Position numbers and translations under genes: made by a program. This document shows, in pieces, positions 35,064-46,588 of a DNA stretch of 64,000 nucleotides. Source of the stretch: Anodontia alba (taxonomy: Eukaryota; Mollusca; Bivalvia; Lucinida; Lucinidae); the NCBI GenBank assembly GCA_964016985.1, contig OZ024826.1, positions 67,252,023 to 67,316,022 of the forward strand, read 5' to 3'. Within the stretch, counting starts at the first letter, position 1, and each line of letters begins with the position of its first letter. The notes below the pieces were generated by a model. That model searched no databases. It saw nothing but the letters and a program-made list of their open reading frames with translations, and had not been told where the DNA came from.

Positions 35064-36575
35064 TTGGACGCGGTGATCATTAAGAAACATAAATTAGCCT
35101 TCAGTAGGCCGTGAAAAAATATTGTATTTACCCAAATTATTTGGACAGACAGACCGACCTGAGCACGTTTACACTGTTTGAAACACATCCAACAGCGTTT
35201 AGACATCAAGAGGTAATAAAATGGGCTTGTTGAAAATATGAGTGAATTATGCTAATGAGTTAAGGTGTCCGAATACGTACCGCCTGCCTAGGTAATACAA
35301 TCCACCGTGTGCCCTGAGGTTAGTAAATGAGAAGGTCGCATTCGAGAAGAAAAGCTGTCTTAAGCATTTTATGTACATGTACCAATACTTCTGACAATAC
35401 AGCAATTTAAGGGGACTGGGCGCACTTGGTAAGTTTTCCGCCAAGGGTACAAGGATAACAAATTATGCGACGTCTTTTTTGCTTTCCTCTGCTCCAAGTC
35501 CCTTCAGAAAAGGGGTCTACTCAGAATTTACTCCCAGTGGGAGCATTTTTTTTTTCTTTTTAGAGCAGACTCCGCAAGGGAAGCAAAACAATATTACAGG
35601 CTTGCCTTCGCCTGAAAAAAGTATATGTACCCCGTTAAAATTTTGCCACGTTTAATCCACCTGTCTTTTTATCTATTAGTCCATCCAACAGTCCTATTTT
35701 CAGAACCAGAAGTAATGTAGTCATTTGTAACATTCAAGTAGAAATTAACAAAATGATTCTGCTACAGATCGAACTTTTTCGAAACTGTGACACAACGATG
35801 AGCTATTTGCATTTCCATACTATTTTACAGATCAGCTTTCTCGGTTTTAAGGCGGCTACTTCGAATTTCGGAATTCGGATATCAAAATTCGGAATTCAGA
35901 ATTCAGAATTCAGAATTCGGAAATGCTAAGTGGCTCATCATAGAGGACAATCTGTATATATTGAAATCTTTGCAAACAGCGTAATATGTCTTTAGATGCT
36001 TCTCAAACAGTGTATAAGTTTAAGAACACCGTTCAAGCAATGCGGTCGCTATCATGTGGTAACAAGATAAACTAATCATCGTTCACAAGAAAATCATATT
36101 TTCATAACCGCTTACATATAAATGAATCCTTTCAAGATTTTACATATGAATCCATGTCTAATCAATGATATCGTCTATCATATGAACACGATCAACATTC
36201 AAGGAAAGATAAGTTAGTTACTAAGGATTCATTCTGTCGAGCTCGTTTGACGTTACGCCTATATACAAACAAAATAAGTCCTAAAAGGAATGACACTTGA
36301 GAGCAATGAAAGCATATATTAAACTGAAAAGCCTTAAAGTGTTAACGTTTGCTACGTAATTACGTAATCCCCGGAATGGGGATTGTAAACGGCCAGAAAA
36401 TATTAGCTACATTATAGTGAGTATGGGAACACGTTCTACGACCTCCACCCGGCACAAACACCAGCTCTAGGGAAGATCAAAGCACTGAGAGTGCTGATGG
36501 TGGCGGTTTCCTTAATTTCTATAAGCCTCTAGAATACATATCATCTGTACTTTCATTTTGTTCAATATATCTTGA
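35064..36575. other. Unassigned, with a foldback and a GAATTC-rich tract
   Basis: 35475-35592 has inverted ends TTTTGCTTTCC/GGGAAGCAAAA with inner CTCTGCTC/GAGCAG, a MITE-like foldback. 35862-35930 repeats GAATTC/AGAATTC about eight times. No gene seen. Confidence 0.5.
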
Positions 36576-36577
36576 TA

Positions 36578-36705
36578 TGTAACTAAAGCAATGCCATTTT
36601 CGCTACACCACGTGTGCATTCTGCACAATTCAGAGTAACTAGTTTCAGTATCATGAATATTTGATCCACATCACTGTGGTTCTGAACCCCTTTTAACCAC
36701 ATTTT
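36578..36705. repeat. Shared array flank, copy 2
   Basis: Diverged copy of 17089-17200: GTAACTAAAGCAATGCCA, TGCACAATTCAGAGTAACTA, CATCACTGTGGTTCTGAAC and CCTTTTAACCACAT. Confidence 0.8.
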
Positions 36706-37039
36706 TATGTAATTTCCCTGTACTGTGTACAGTAAAATTATTTATAATCAGATAACACACTGTTTTTTTTTTTTTTTTTTGTTGTTGTTTTATTTTTCAA
36801 GTATGAAATACTTACATGTTTCTTATTTCTTAAAGGACTGAAAGGATTGTAAGTTGTGGGTATTCATTACAACTACCCTATCAATAACCTTCAAATAAGT
36901 ACCAACAACATATGTTTTGTGTAGAAATTATAATTAAAAAGATAATCTGGATAATCATCTAGAGTGCTTAAATGTACATAGTTCTGGCCTTTTACTGTTT
37001 ACCGTCTGTTATTCCATCCATTTGAGGAGTCATTATGTC

Positions 37040-37143
<104 letters not shown>

Positions 37144-37199
37144 CAAGCGGAGGCAAGTAATAAGATGTAGCACATATACGGACTACTGTGCAGTTCTGT

Positions 37200-38960
37200 G
37201 CTCCAGACCTGTGTAAATTGTAAGTGGAGTTAGCTGGAAACCAAAAAATTACCAAAAATTTCAAAGGGACATAATGCTGCTACTATTTGTTGGACTGTAA
37301 TTTTAAAATAATATGTGCTGCTCCACATCATGGTCAAACTACAAATCAAGTTTCAGCTTGATTGGATGTAAACTATATGAGGAGTTAGCCGGGAACAAAA
37401 GATTAACAGAATGTACTGTAACCTCCTAATAATATGCGCTGCTCCACACCACGGTCTAACAATAAATCGCTTTTCAGCTTCAGCATGATTGGATGTAAAC
37501 TATAGAAGGAGTTAGCCAGAAATGCAAAGTTTATGGAAATTTTTAATGGGGCATAACTCTGGTAATATTTGATGTTTGGTAACCTCAAAATAATATGTGC
37601 TGCTCCACATTATGTTCTTATTATAAATCGAGTTTAAGCTCAGTGTAAGTATTTACAAAGTTTCAGTTTGATCGGGTGTAAACTGTAGGAGTTAGCCAGA
37701 AACGAAAAGATTACAGAATTTTCAAAGGGGCATAGCTCTGCTAATATATGGTGGACTGTAACCTCAAAATAATATGCCCTGCTCCACTTCATGGTGTAAC
37801 TATAAATCAAGTTTCAACTTGATCCAATGTAAACTGTAGTAGGAATAAGCCGGAAACAAAAAATTTACAGAAATTTTCAAAGGAGCATAACTGCCAATAT
37901 TTGGTGGACTGTAACCTTGAAATAATTTGCGCTGCTCCACATCATGTTCTTACTATAAATCAAGTTTAAGCGCGATCAAATGTAAACTGTAGGAGGAGTT
38001 AGCTGGGGAAGTGAAACATTTACTGAACATTTCAAAGGAACATAACTCTGCTGATATTTGGTGGACTGTAACCTCGAATAAATATGAGCTGCTCGATATC
38101 ATGGTCTAACTATAAATCAAGTTTCAGCTTGATCCAATGTAAACTGTAGGAGGAGTTGGCCAGAAACAAAAAGTTTACAGAAATATTCCAAGGGACATAA
38201 CTCTGTTAATATTTGGTGGAGTGTGGCCTCAAAACAACATGCGCTGCATCACATCATGGTCTACCTATAAATCAAACTTCAGATTGATCGGATGTAAACT
38301 GTAGGAGAAGCTAGCAAGAAACGAAACAAATTAGCGAAATTTTCAAAGGGTCATTATTCTGCTAATATTTGATGGACTGTAACCTCGAACAAATATGTGT
38401 TCCACATCATGGTCTAACTATAAATCAAGTTTCAGCTTGATCCGATGTAAACTGTAGTCAGAAACGAAAAGTTTACTGAAATTTTCAAAGGGATATATCT
38501 CTGCTCTGCTAATATTAGGTGGACTGTAATAATATGCACTGTTCCATATTTGCCGGCCTCGGTGGCTCAGTTGGCTGCGCCGTCCGACTGGAGACCAGGA
38601 GGTCGCGGGTTCAACCCCCGCCGAGGTTGGCAACATTCTTTCGTGGAGATTGATCATGAAATATTTTCTACGGTCATTCTCTCCCTTCCGCTGATTCAAG
38701 AAGGACAGTTGTCAGTATCTGACTAAAGAATGTGCACAATACTGGTTAACCGCTTAGAGGACTAAGCCTGCCCAGTAAATGTGTGGTTAGGTAAACTGAC
38801 CGCGCTCGACATGACCCTATTGGGTTGACTGGGCCGTAAAACCTCAACACAAACAAACAAACTGTTCCACATCATGGTCTAAGTATAAATCAAGTTTCAG
38901 CTTGATTGGATGTAAACTGTAGGAGAAGTTAGCTGGAAATACTTTTACGTTTCTTTTACT
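37200..38960. repeat. Tandem array, ~157 bp unit, split by a SINE
   Basis: About ten units with GGAGTTAGCCAGAAACAAAA, TTTCAAAGGGGCATAACTCT, TAATATTTGGTGGACTGTAA, CTGCTCCACATCATGGTCTA and AACTATAAATCAAGTTTCAG (near 37338, 37460, 37621, 37800, 37957, 38108, 38268, 38417 and 38884). The SINE at 38551-38860 interrupts the penultimate unit. Confidence 0.9.
38551..38860 (+). mobile_element. tRNA-derived SINE
   Basis: About 310 bp, flanked by a 12 bp target duplication with one mismatch: ACTGTTCCATAT at 38538-38549 and ACTGTTCCACAT at 38861-38872. The head folds like a tRNA, with acceptor-like ends GCCTCGG/CCGAGG, A box TGGCTCAGTTGGC (about 38561-38573) and B box GGTTCAACCCC (about 38608-38618). 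It would be transcribed by RNA polymerase III. The body carries the block seen inverted at 20605-20725, and the tail is AACACAAACAAACAA. The parent tRNA is not assigned. A minus-strand frame over the head is an artefact of the SINE. Confidence 0.92.
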
Positions 38961-39880
38961 GAATACTGTCAGAGCAGATGACTAAATAACTGTGGGACCT
39001 AGAGTTGTAGTTCTTGTATGTGCCACACCTTCTCAATTCTTTCAAAAGATATGTTCTGGGAACTCAATGAAAGCATGCTACCAAGACATTTCTAGAAGTC
39101 CTAGTTAGTACCCACAACATATGTTTACTAGGGGAAATAAGAAAATATGTACCTAAGCACTCCTTTAATCTGGAGCTCTGAAATGTAGACATTTCTAGTC
39201 TGATTCTCTTGATGTTAATACATTTTAAGATTTTTTTTTTTATCCATTTCAAAAGGTACAAATTATCTGACCAGCAAGAGAAATTGGGCCTAATTCAAAA
39301 CCATATTATTTAAGTAGTTGTGGTCATAATACACTCCAATTACACAAACCTTATTCCAAACTCATAAATCTGTAAAATAATGATGAATCAGAATGTTCAG
39401 ACCAACAGACATGGACCCCAGAATAAAGGGTATAATCAGGCATCCATGGACAGTAAGCCTTACTTGGTAAGCAAGCTTTGCCCACCATGCCCATAAGCCT
39501 GAACAAAAGACATGTAGGTAGAAGTGTGATGTCCGGGATTTTGGAAGTCTACTTATGAAATCAGTAAAAAAAGTAACCATTTCTTAAATCAGACATGGAG
39601 TTAACAAAACACGAAAACATTGGCACTGTTGCATCTTCCAAATTGTATTCAGCATTCCCATTTACCCTCTGCAGAGGGGTTTTTATCCCCTCAAAATTTG
39701 TCTTATACCCCTAAATTTGAAAAGAGTAGTATACTGCTTTACAATGGGCGTACAAAAATAAAAGAACAGAGCAGATTTACCCCCAGTTTCAAAATGCAGT
39801 GGGAATCCTGATATTAACAGCAGTGCTTTCACTGAATTTCTAAGCAAGCCAGAATCGAGGAAAAAAAACGTCTTTATATA
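38961..39880. other. No recognised gene
   Basis: Contains the inverted words TTTACCCTCTGCAGAGGG and GGGG/CCCC-rich pieces at 39660-39790. Nothing else identified. Confidence 0.45.
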
Positions 39881-39887
39881 CAGGCCC

Positions 39888-40019
39888 ACAAGATCCCACT
39901 ACAATCTGATGTTCCAGTGCACAAAATGTCAGCATTGGTTCCATCCAGAGTGCCAAGACATCAAACTGAAAGCATGCCAGTTGAAACATTCAAGAACTGT
40001 TGGATGTTTTGAATGTTGA
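39888..40019 (+). CDS. Possible terminal exon encoding a PHD-finger half
   Basis: After a plausible splice acceptor (TTTATATACAG at 39877-39887) an open stretch runs to TGA at 40017-40019. The translation includes FQCTKCQHWFHPECQDI and ends GCFEC. C-x2-C-x3-WFH-x2-C ... C-x2-C matches the second half of a PHD finger, a zinc module that usually binds histone tails and is also common in transposon proteins of invertebrates. The first Cys pairs would have to come from an upstream exon, which I could not find. It may equally be a pseudogene scrap. The frame is short (43 residues), so confidence is limited. Confidence 0.35.
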   Translation, partial: TRSHYNLMFQCTKCQHWFHPECQDIKLKACQLKHSRTVGCFEC

Positions 40020-40449
40020 CTAAAATGAAAACTGCATGTAGCAACTGAGTAAATGTTATCGATTTATTCTAATGGATCTTTCCTTTCAAATTCTCTGTTA
40101 ATACTACTACTGAATGTCTTTTCTAGCGACTGATTTTGCTTCTTTTTCCCGGCCTTGCACTTAATACATTTCATGCATATGTGTATCTCGGATACACTAC
40201 GGAGCTTCCATGGAACTTACTTTATCATATCACTGATACAAAATTTAAATGACTGACAGACCTTGACCACGGACCTTTCATGGATTCATGGAGTTACGGA
40301 CAGTTACAATAACTCTTGTCATATAAATTTAGCAAAAGATGAGTGATAAAATAAAATCCCCTTATAAACACAAAAAATCTTCGGGGTATATATAACGATA
40401 ACAACTCTCCAAACATTTCATATAAAATGCCATTTCCCTGTTTTTTTTT
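40020..40449. other. No recognised feature
   Basis: Could include a 3' UTR if the PHD exon is real. ATAAAATAAAATCC near 40350 is a weak poly(A)-signal-like stretch. Confidence 0.35.
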
Positions 40450-40880
40450 CATGGGCGGTATCAATTAGATTTTGAGGGTCCCAAATTTTGTTTTGTACTT
40501 TTAAAGCTCATAAATTTTTCCTGTTAACTGAGAATCAGAATGTGGGTCAACAATATTTCAGTCAATAACGATATTGCCTCCAGATTTGTGGGACTTTTAC
40601 CCAAATTGATCACATGATGAACTCAGGCCCTGCTAAACAGGTCTGCCTTGGAGGCTACAGGCAGCCCATCTACTTCGCGGGCCCCAATGGGCGGGGGCCG
40701 TGGTTCCTGAATATCCGATAATTAGTGAACCTCGGTAATAGTTATCTCACTGACGATACACTAACCGTTGGCCTACCTGAAACGCATTTTACTGCTTCAG
40801 GAATTTTGCTTGAGATCTTGAAACTTTTCTGCTTTTCGGACGTTATTTTTAGCGAGCCTATACATGAATTACAAAAAATC
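40450..40880 (+). repeat. Dispersed repeat R, copy 2 (uninterrupted)
   Basis: The copy of 23305-24260 without the 510 bp insertion. Its two halves are directly joined at TTTCAGTCAATAACGATATTGC (about 40556-40577). Confidence 0.82.
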
Positions 40881-42451
40881 TTCGAGAAAATATCATTTCT
40901 ATCGAAGAAAATTATTACTATGGCGGAAATCACTGTGATTGGGTCGGACTTGATTCACAGTTTTCTTAGTATCCGGTATATCTGGAAGGCACAAAGTGAC
41001 AGGCACTGTGGCCTGGTGGACGCAGGATAGAAATACCGCAAAAATGTAAATAAAACGTTATTTTTATTTATTTATTTATTTTATTTATTTATTTTGTCAA
41101 AAAATATTTATAATAATTTTCATAAAAACATATATTAAAGCGAACGTTTAGGAAAAACGTGTTGCTAAATACATATGTAACCGCACTGTACTTTTTCAAA
41201 ATATTCATGCGAAGTGATTTCGGCCGAAACTGTTTATTGCGAATAGCCTAAAAAACTGCTGATGCTTTATCACATATTTATACCTTTCTTTGATACGCTT
41301 TCGGAGACTTTCGGAGAATCTTTTGCATCAATTTTCAAATTCTCTGCCTCAGAAGGTTCTGTAGGCTGAATCAAGTTCCACCGTTTGTTTATTCTGTTTA
41401 TATTCGTCCGCCGAGATTGCGCTCAGCATCATTTAAGTATTATTTCTTCAAAAGTTTAAAGTTTTCTTTGTTTTGTATATTCCGTCGCTCTTTATAATTA
41501 TCAGAGTGTAGAAGGCTTACATGTTTGAATGCAGAATTAAGCGACATCAGCGTCAGTATGGAACTACTTTTTAGAAAGTTATTAGGTTTGCATTTTTGAG
41601 AAGACGGATTGTAGAAATTCCGTATAGTAAATTTGGCGGCGGTAAACCGCCACCAATAAAATGGTTTTGAAAGGAATGAGGGCAATGAACATACACACAA
41701 AACTGAAATACATGACGTGTCAGTTTTCTGGGCCACATTAGTTTCGCTCAGGGCCTAAACAGTAAGGTGTTTATCGCATTAAAATAATTTTGCTCAAATT
41801 CCGTGTTGCTATGGCAACCTGAGATTTTAAATGATTTGCCTAAAACGCAAGTTTGTATTCGTCAATCAAAGTAACAGGTCTACCAATGTCTTTGCATGTA
41901 TGTCCTGATTAAATTTTTATTTTGCATAGCCGTTTGGCTAATTATTTAGGGAAAGAAACTACTTGTAGTGTTTTGATTGCGGTGCCGTTGCTTTAAGTGC
42001 GTCCTTTTTTCCCTTTGGTGTCTTGGTCAAGAAGGTGTTTGGTAATTGTATAGATTCCTGATCATCGCCTTCCTTTCTATTTCATTTCAAATTGCTCTAG
42101 TGTAGGAAACGTTGATTAAGTGTGGAGTGATTGACACACGAAAAATGATCATTATAATTCATCACGAACTTTGCTCTGATGAGTGGAAATTGAAACAATT
42201 AAAATAGAATCATATGAGTAATGACAAATCAGCCTTGTTGTTTAGCTTGGTTTCGTACTAAATATCACAACTAGAATGTACTTTTATTTGGTTTCAGATA
42301 GCATATCGTTTCTCTCAGGAAACACCAATGATTTATTATTAGATATTCTATGCACTTTACGGAATCAGTCTAGCTGTTAGCGAAGATCGTTCGGCTGGAC
42401 GATTGGTTCCAAAACATTCTTAAGCATTGCAACACCGTCGTGTAATTAAAG
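40881..42451. other. No recognised gene; TTTA microsatellite
   Basis: TTTA repeats lie at 41059-41093. Frames here lack family signatures. Confidence 0.45.
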
Positions 42452-42841
42452 ACTAAGGAATTTCGGGACTAACAAAAAATAATCGTCGAGACATGCGCCT
42501 CCATATCTTTTCTTTTATTTTAGCATCGTTCACGGTTATGGCGTTGTAATGGCGATTCTCTGGAATTATGCAAAAAAAAAAAATAATAATAATAATTCTA
42601 AATACATAATACACAATTCAAATATAGACAATAAATTTTCAACTAACACGCTGATCTACATTGTACTCGCGCGGCGATAGGCAAGGATTTTATTTTGCAT
42701 TCCGGAACTTAGATGGACTAGGATAAAGTTATTTCTGAATTTCTCAATACATCTTTCGATAAATTACTTATATGAACCAGGAATATAAATGTCTCTTACC
42801 GACTATGCGACTTTTTAATTCTTCGAAATCCTTTACTCGTA

Positions 42842-43362
42842 AAGGTGGCTGGTGGAGCTAATATTGATTTAACAAAAAAAAATCACAGAAAATCACTTTT
42901 GTTTCAAACTGAGTTTTCTAGTTCAGTTCAGATCAGATTTTTAACGCAACCAGGCAACTGAGTCACATAGAAGCAGCGCAGTTTTCCCAAACTGTTTCGG
43001 TATTTAAAATGTTCACTTTCACCAAAATAATTTTAGCTCTCAGTGATGTTTTGAAAAATCTGCACACTCATGTGAAAGAAATATACTTTCTTATCATAAA
43101 AGCTCATTTTTATATTCCTGAAATCTTTTAAAGTAACTATAAGCCATATTTAATTTATAAAAAATACCTCCCTTGACCGAACTTGGCTCTGCAGCCTAGT
43201 TAGACAGTACATATTTACGTGATATTTGCTCCTATATTTTTTATTGCACAGTCCTTAGAAGCAGTTTATAACAAACTAGGTGTAGTTTAAATTCGTTTGG
43301 AAACTGTATTTTTAGACAACACAAAATAAGGTTATATCGATATTAGCTCCACCAACCACCTT
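42842..43362. mobile_element. TIR element (MITE-like), TA duplication
   Basis: 521 bp with terminal inverted repeats: AAGGTGGCTGGTGGAGCTAA at the left and its complement TTAGCTCCACCAACCACCTT at the right, about 27 bp with two mismatches. TA flanks both sides (42840-42841, 43363-43364), the duplication of the Tc1/mariner superfamily. No transposase frame inside, so it is non-autonomous. It contains the 39 bp block (42932-42970) also found at 30922. Confidence 0.85.
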
Positions 43363-43440
43363 TAACTGTCGACCGCAATGGCGCGACGTCTTAAGTTGTT
43401 GTCACGGTAATTAGGTTTCTACGCTGGGAGACGTTAACGG

Positions 43441-44345
43441 GAGCTAACCACTAAATATTTTTCCATAGGCGACAATAGTAACCTTTCACATGCTGCCACA
43501 AAAACTACACATACAAAACTTTTCAAACCTTACTTGTTTATAGAGCCACCCCAGCTCAACAAGTTTCTGAGAAAAAATCCACATGTTGTCCTGCTCCTTT
43601 TCAAGTTACGGTCCACCATGATTGTTTACCTGCAGATTCGCAGCGAATAACAAGCGGACTTTTTTAATGGAGGGGCGACCATATAAAATCAGCAACAATT
43701 TCTTTGAGCTTGCAGATATAATTATAAAACACACATCATTTTATTTCCTCATAACTATCCTTTTCTCATATTGAAATAAAACCTGGGATATATATCCAAT
43801 GGAAGCATGTCTGGTATTTAGACTGCAACTGAAACCTCGGTCCAAAAGTGATAAAACCCAGCACTTCCAGTATTTAGTGTAATGCTACCTTTAGGGAGCT
43901 AACCACTAAATATTTTTCCATAGGCGACAATAGTTACCTTTCACATGCTGCCACAAAAACTACACATACAAAACTTTTCAAACCTTACTTGTTTATAGAC
44001 CCACCCCAGCTTAACAAGTTTCTGAGAAAAAATCCACGTGTTGTCCTGCTCCTTTCCAAGTTACGGTCCACCATGATTGTTTTCCTGCAGATTCGCAGCG
44101 AATAACAAGCGGACTTTTTTTAATGGAGGGGTGACCATATAAAATCAGCAACAATTTCTTTGAGCTTGCAGATATAATTATAAAACACACATCATTTTAT
44201 TTCCTTATAACTATCCTTTTCTCACATTGAAATAAACCCGGGATATATATCCAATGGAAGCATGTCTGGTATTTAGACTGCAACTGAATCCTCGGTCCAA
44301 AAGTGATAAAACCCGGCACTTCCAGTATTTAGTGCAATGCTACCT
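43441..44345. repeat. Tandem duplication, two 455 bp units
   Basis: Unit 1 is 43441-43895 and unit 2 is 43896 to about 44345. Both start GAGCTAACCACTAAATATTT and end CCAGTATTTAGTG.AATGCTACC. By eye they differ at only a handful of positions, so the duplication is recent. No coding frame spans a unit. Confidence 0.95.
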
Positions 44346-44565
44346 AACGTAACGGCCGTTAAGCGCGAAGTAACGTAACGTCGCGTCAAATTACACAAAA
44401 TTAATAATCAGTATTTCAGCATTTCATGGACACATTTTGATTTTGATTAGACATTCTAAGAACTATTTACGGTTCTTACAGTCCCCATCATGAAATTTAC
44501 CAAAATTTCATCAACTCGTTATTAAGATACCCTTATAATTAACAAACGATTCAATCAATATTTTG

Positions 44566-45451
44566 TTAAATTGAACTTTCAAGTAAGGAGAGTTTAGTTA
44601 TGGGTGGCATACGAGTGTTTTCATCTACAACTAGGACAACGTCACCAGTACGTATGTCTGTTTCAGCTCGCTGCCATTTCTGCCGAGCCTGTAGTGCAGG
44701 TAAATACTCTCCTCCAGTACACACTGGCAAGATGTCTCCACCATCGTTTGGCATATACATCTTCTTTTACAAACACACCTTGTGGAATTAGATTTCATCA
44801 GCAACAGCATGCTGGGTGCCAGCGCAGTTGATCGTTAGGATCGCCGCTGCGTTATTGGTCTGTCATTTATAATTTCTCTGTCCTCAGAGTTTGTAGCTGT
44901 TCGTCAGTGAGTACCTGCTCCTTAGCGAGTGCTTTCAGAACAGTACGTACTGAACGAATTATTCTTTCCCATGCCCCCACACATGTGGCTGGTGCATGCC
45001 ATTCGATTTCCTGTTGTGTCATATGTATTTCTCCTGTTGTATTGTTGATTTGTTCCATTCTTGAACAGATTTACGAAGCTCACTGTCGCCCTTTACCAGA
45101 TTTGTTGTATATACCTTTTCTGGAACTCCTCGTCGACCCGAGAAGCATTGAAAAGCAGCAATAAAGAAATCGGCTATCAAACTGTGGGCAACTTCTAGAT
45201 GAACTACTCTAGTTTTACAAGTCTCTTCAAATGTGTGCGACCTGCCTTCACAATTAGGGGGCCAAAAAGTCTATTCCGACATACGTAAATGGCGGTTTGT
45301 CTGGAGACATTTGCTCCCCAAGCAAAGGTGCCATCTGTTGCGTAAACAATGGAACATGCTGGCGTTTGCACGTGATGCAACCCTTTATAATTTTCTTTAC
45401 TGCACTGTTCCATTTAACAATCCAGTAGTTTTCACGGGTCGCGGCTAGCAT
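44566..45451 (-). pseudogene. BEL/Pao integrase
   Basis: Three broken minus-strand pieces. From 45451: RENYWIVKWNSAVKKIIKGC with CITC, then PPFTYVGIDFLAP, the zinc region and first catalytic Asp of Pao integrases. From 45058: IEWHAPATCVGAWERIIRSV and LTDEQLQTL, the segment bearing the catalytic Glu (WER). From 44760: GGEYLPALQARQKWQRAETD and GDVVLVVDE, the C-terminal domain typical of Pao integrases. Frames shift between all three, and the middle of the catalytic core is not in one frame. Confidence 0.88.
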
Positions 45452-46295
45452 TTGCTGTATGACTTTGGTCTCATGAAGGAATCGTAGTCACGTGATGTCC
45501 ACTTTGGCAGTATGATAGGACACTTGTTTATGGACGGACCATTCAATCAACTAAAACAGGAATTAGTGACTATCCTTTCTCACAGGATTCCCGTTTGTTG
45601 AAATTGATCATTTCATTCAAAAAGGAACTCTCTTGTACACAGACTAAAATTTCGTTTGCAGCCTTCTGTAATTCTTTCAAGGTGAGATTAACTCTGCCAC
45701 ACTGTTCGTGATGACGTAAGTAACGATGTCTACAATAGGTTTTGAACTTTGTCAGCCACGCCGTAGCACGTCTCCAGTCAAAGTAGTGATCAGCAAAGCT
45801 GTCGATAAAGTCACTAGTAGTAGCGTTCTCTTTCTTAACCTCGACATCGTCCAGGTACTTTGCACAGAATCGTCTGCTGCGGCCAATACACTGTCATGCC
45901 AAATATTCGGGTCCGTTCAGCCAAATACTGAGACTCTCTGTATCGCTCGCACCAATTCCTCTTGGTGCTTGATTCCTCTTGATGCCCGCAGAATTCAAAT
46001 TTGTTTCAGTATAGCACCACTGGTCTGATGAGGTTGCATCGTGAATAACACTAAGTCTGTTACCAACAAAGGTTTTGAAACGCCGCGAGTTTTTGATTAA
46101 CCTAGCATGATGATGGAATCTGTCCAGAAGGTGATCTGGTCAAGTTTTAATTCATATTTTTTCAGTTAAACGTCTCATACAGACGACAGGCAACTATAGC
46201 TCCAGATTGATTGGCGTGATTTGCCAATAACAAGTAAACATATTGTTACGGACATCGACTAATCGCAGATATGCAGATGCTTCGTAACCAAGTTC
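45452..46295 (-). pseudogene. BEL/Pao RNase H region, degenerate
   Basis: Lies between the RT thumb and integrase, where BEL/Pao elements carry RNase H. I could not pick out the catalytic residues in a continuous frame; the call rests on position. Confidence 0.4.
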
Positions 46296-46588
46296 TTACC
46301 AATCACTAAAAGAGGAGTTCTTTATATCACCAAATCCTTGAGGTTTGAAGCAGCGATTCACAGATATATTCTGCAAATGTGGTAGGGTGCCTAACCAGTT
46401 TTGCCATTCATCTTGGTTTTCGTCGACCCTTCTAAGCTTCTTTTTGCACAGATGTTGAACAATTACCTTTGCCCGAAGCGTGATTGGTGACACGAGTCCA
46501 GGCGGAACGAGTCCAGGCGGGTCAAATATTGAGCCAACAATTGAAAGTATGCCCCGTCTCGTGAGTGGTCGATTCGCTACGAACTTGA

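Larger units (their letters stand above)
42452..44480 (-). repeat. BEL/Pao LTR, left (3' LTR), expanded by insertions
   Basis: Outer part 42452-42670 and inner parts 43381-43440 and 44346-44480 align to 51108-51486. Everything between is extra: a TIR element (42842-43362) with flanking sequence, and a tandem pair of 455 bp units (43441-44345). The right end is GGTTCTTACA as in the other LTR. The left end reads ACTAAG instead of TGTAAG. Confidence 0.8.

Noticed and set aside
38418..38699. 93-residue minus-strand frame with GVEPATSWSPVGRR
   Set aside because: Antisense of the SINE head; this pattern is a known artefact of SINE translation.
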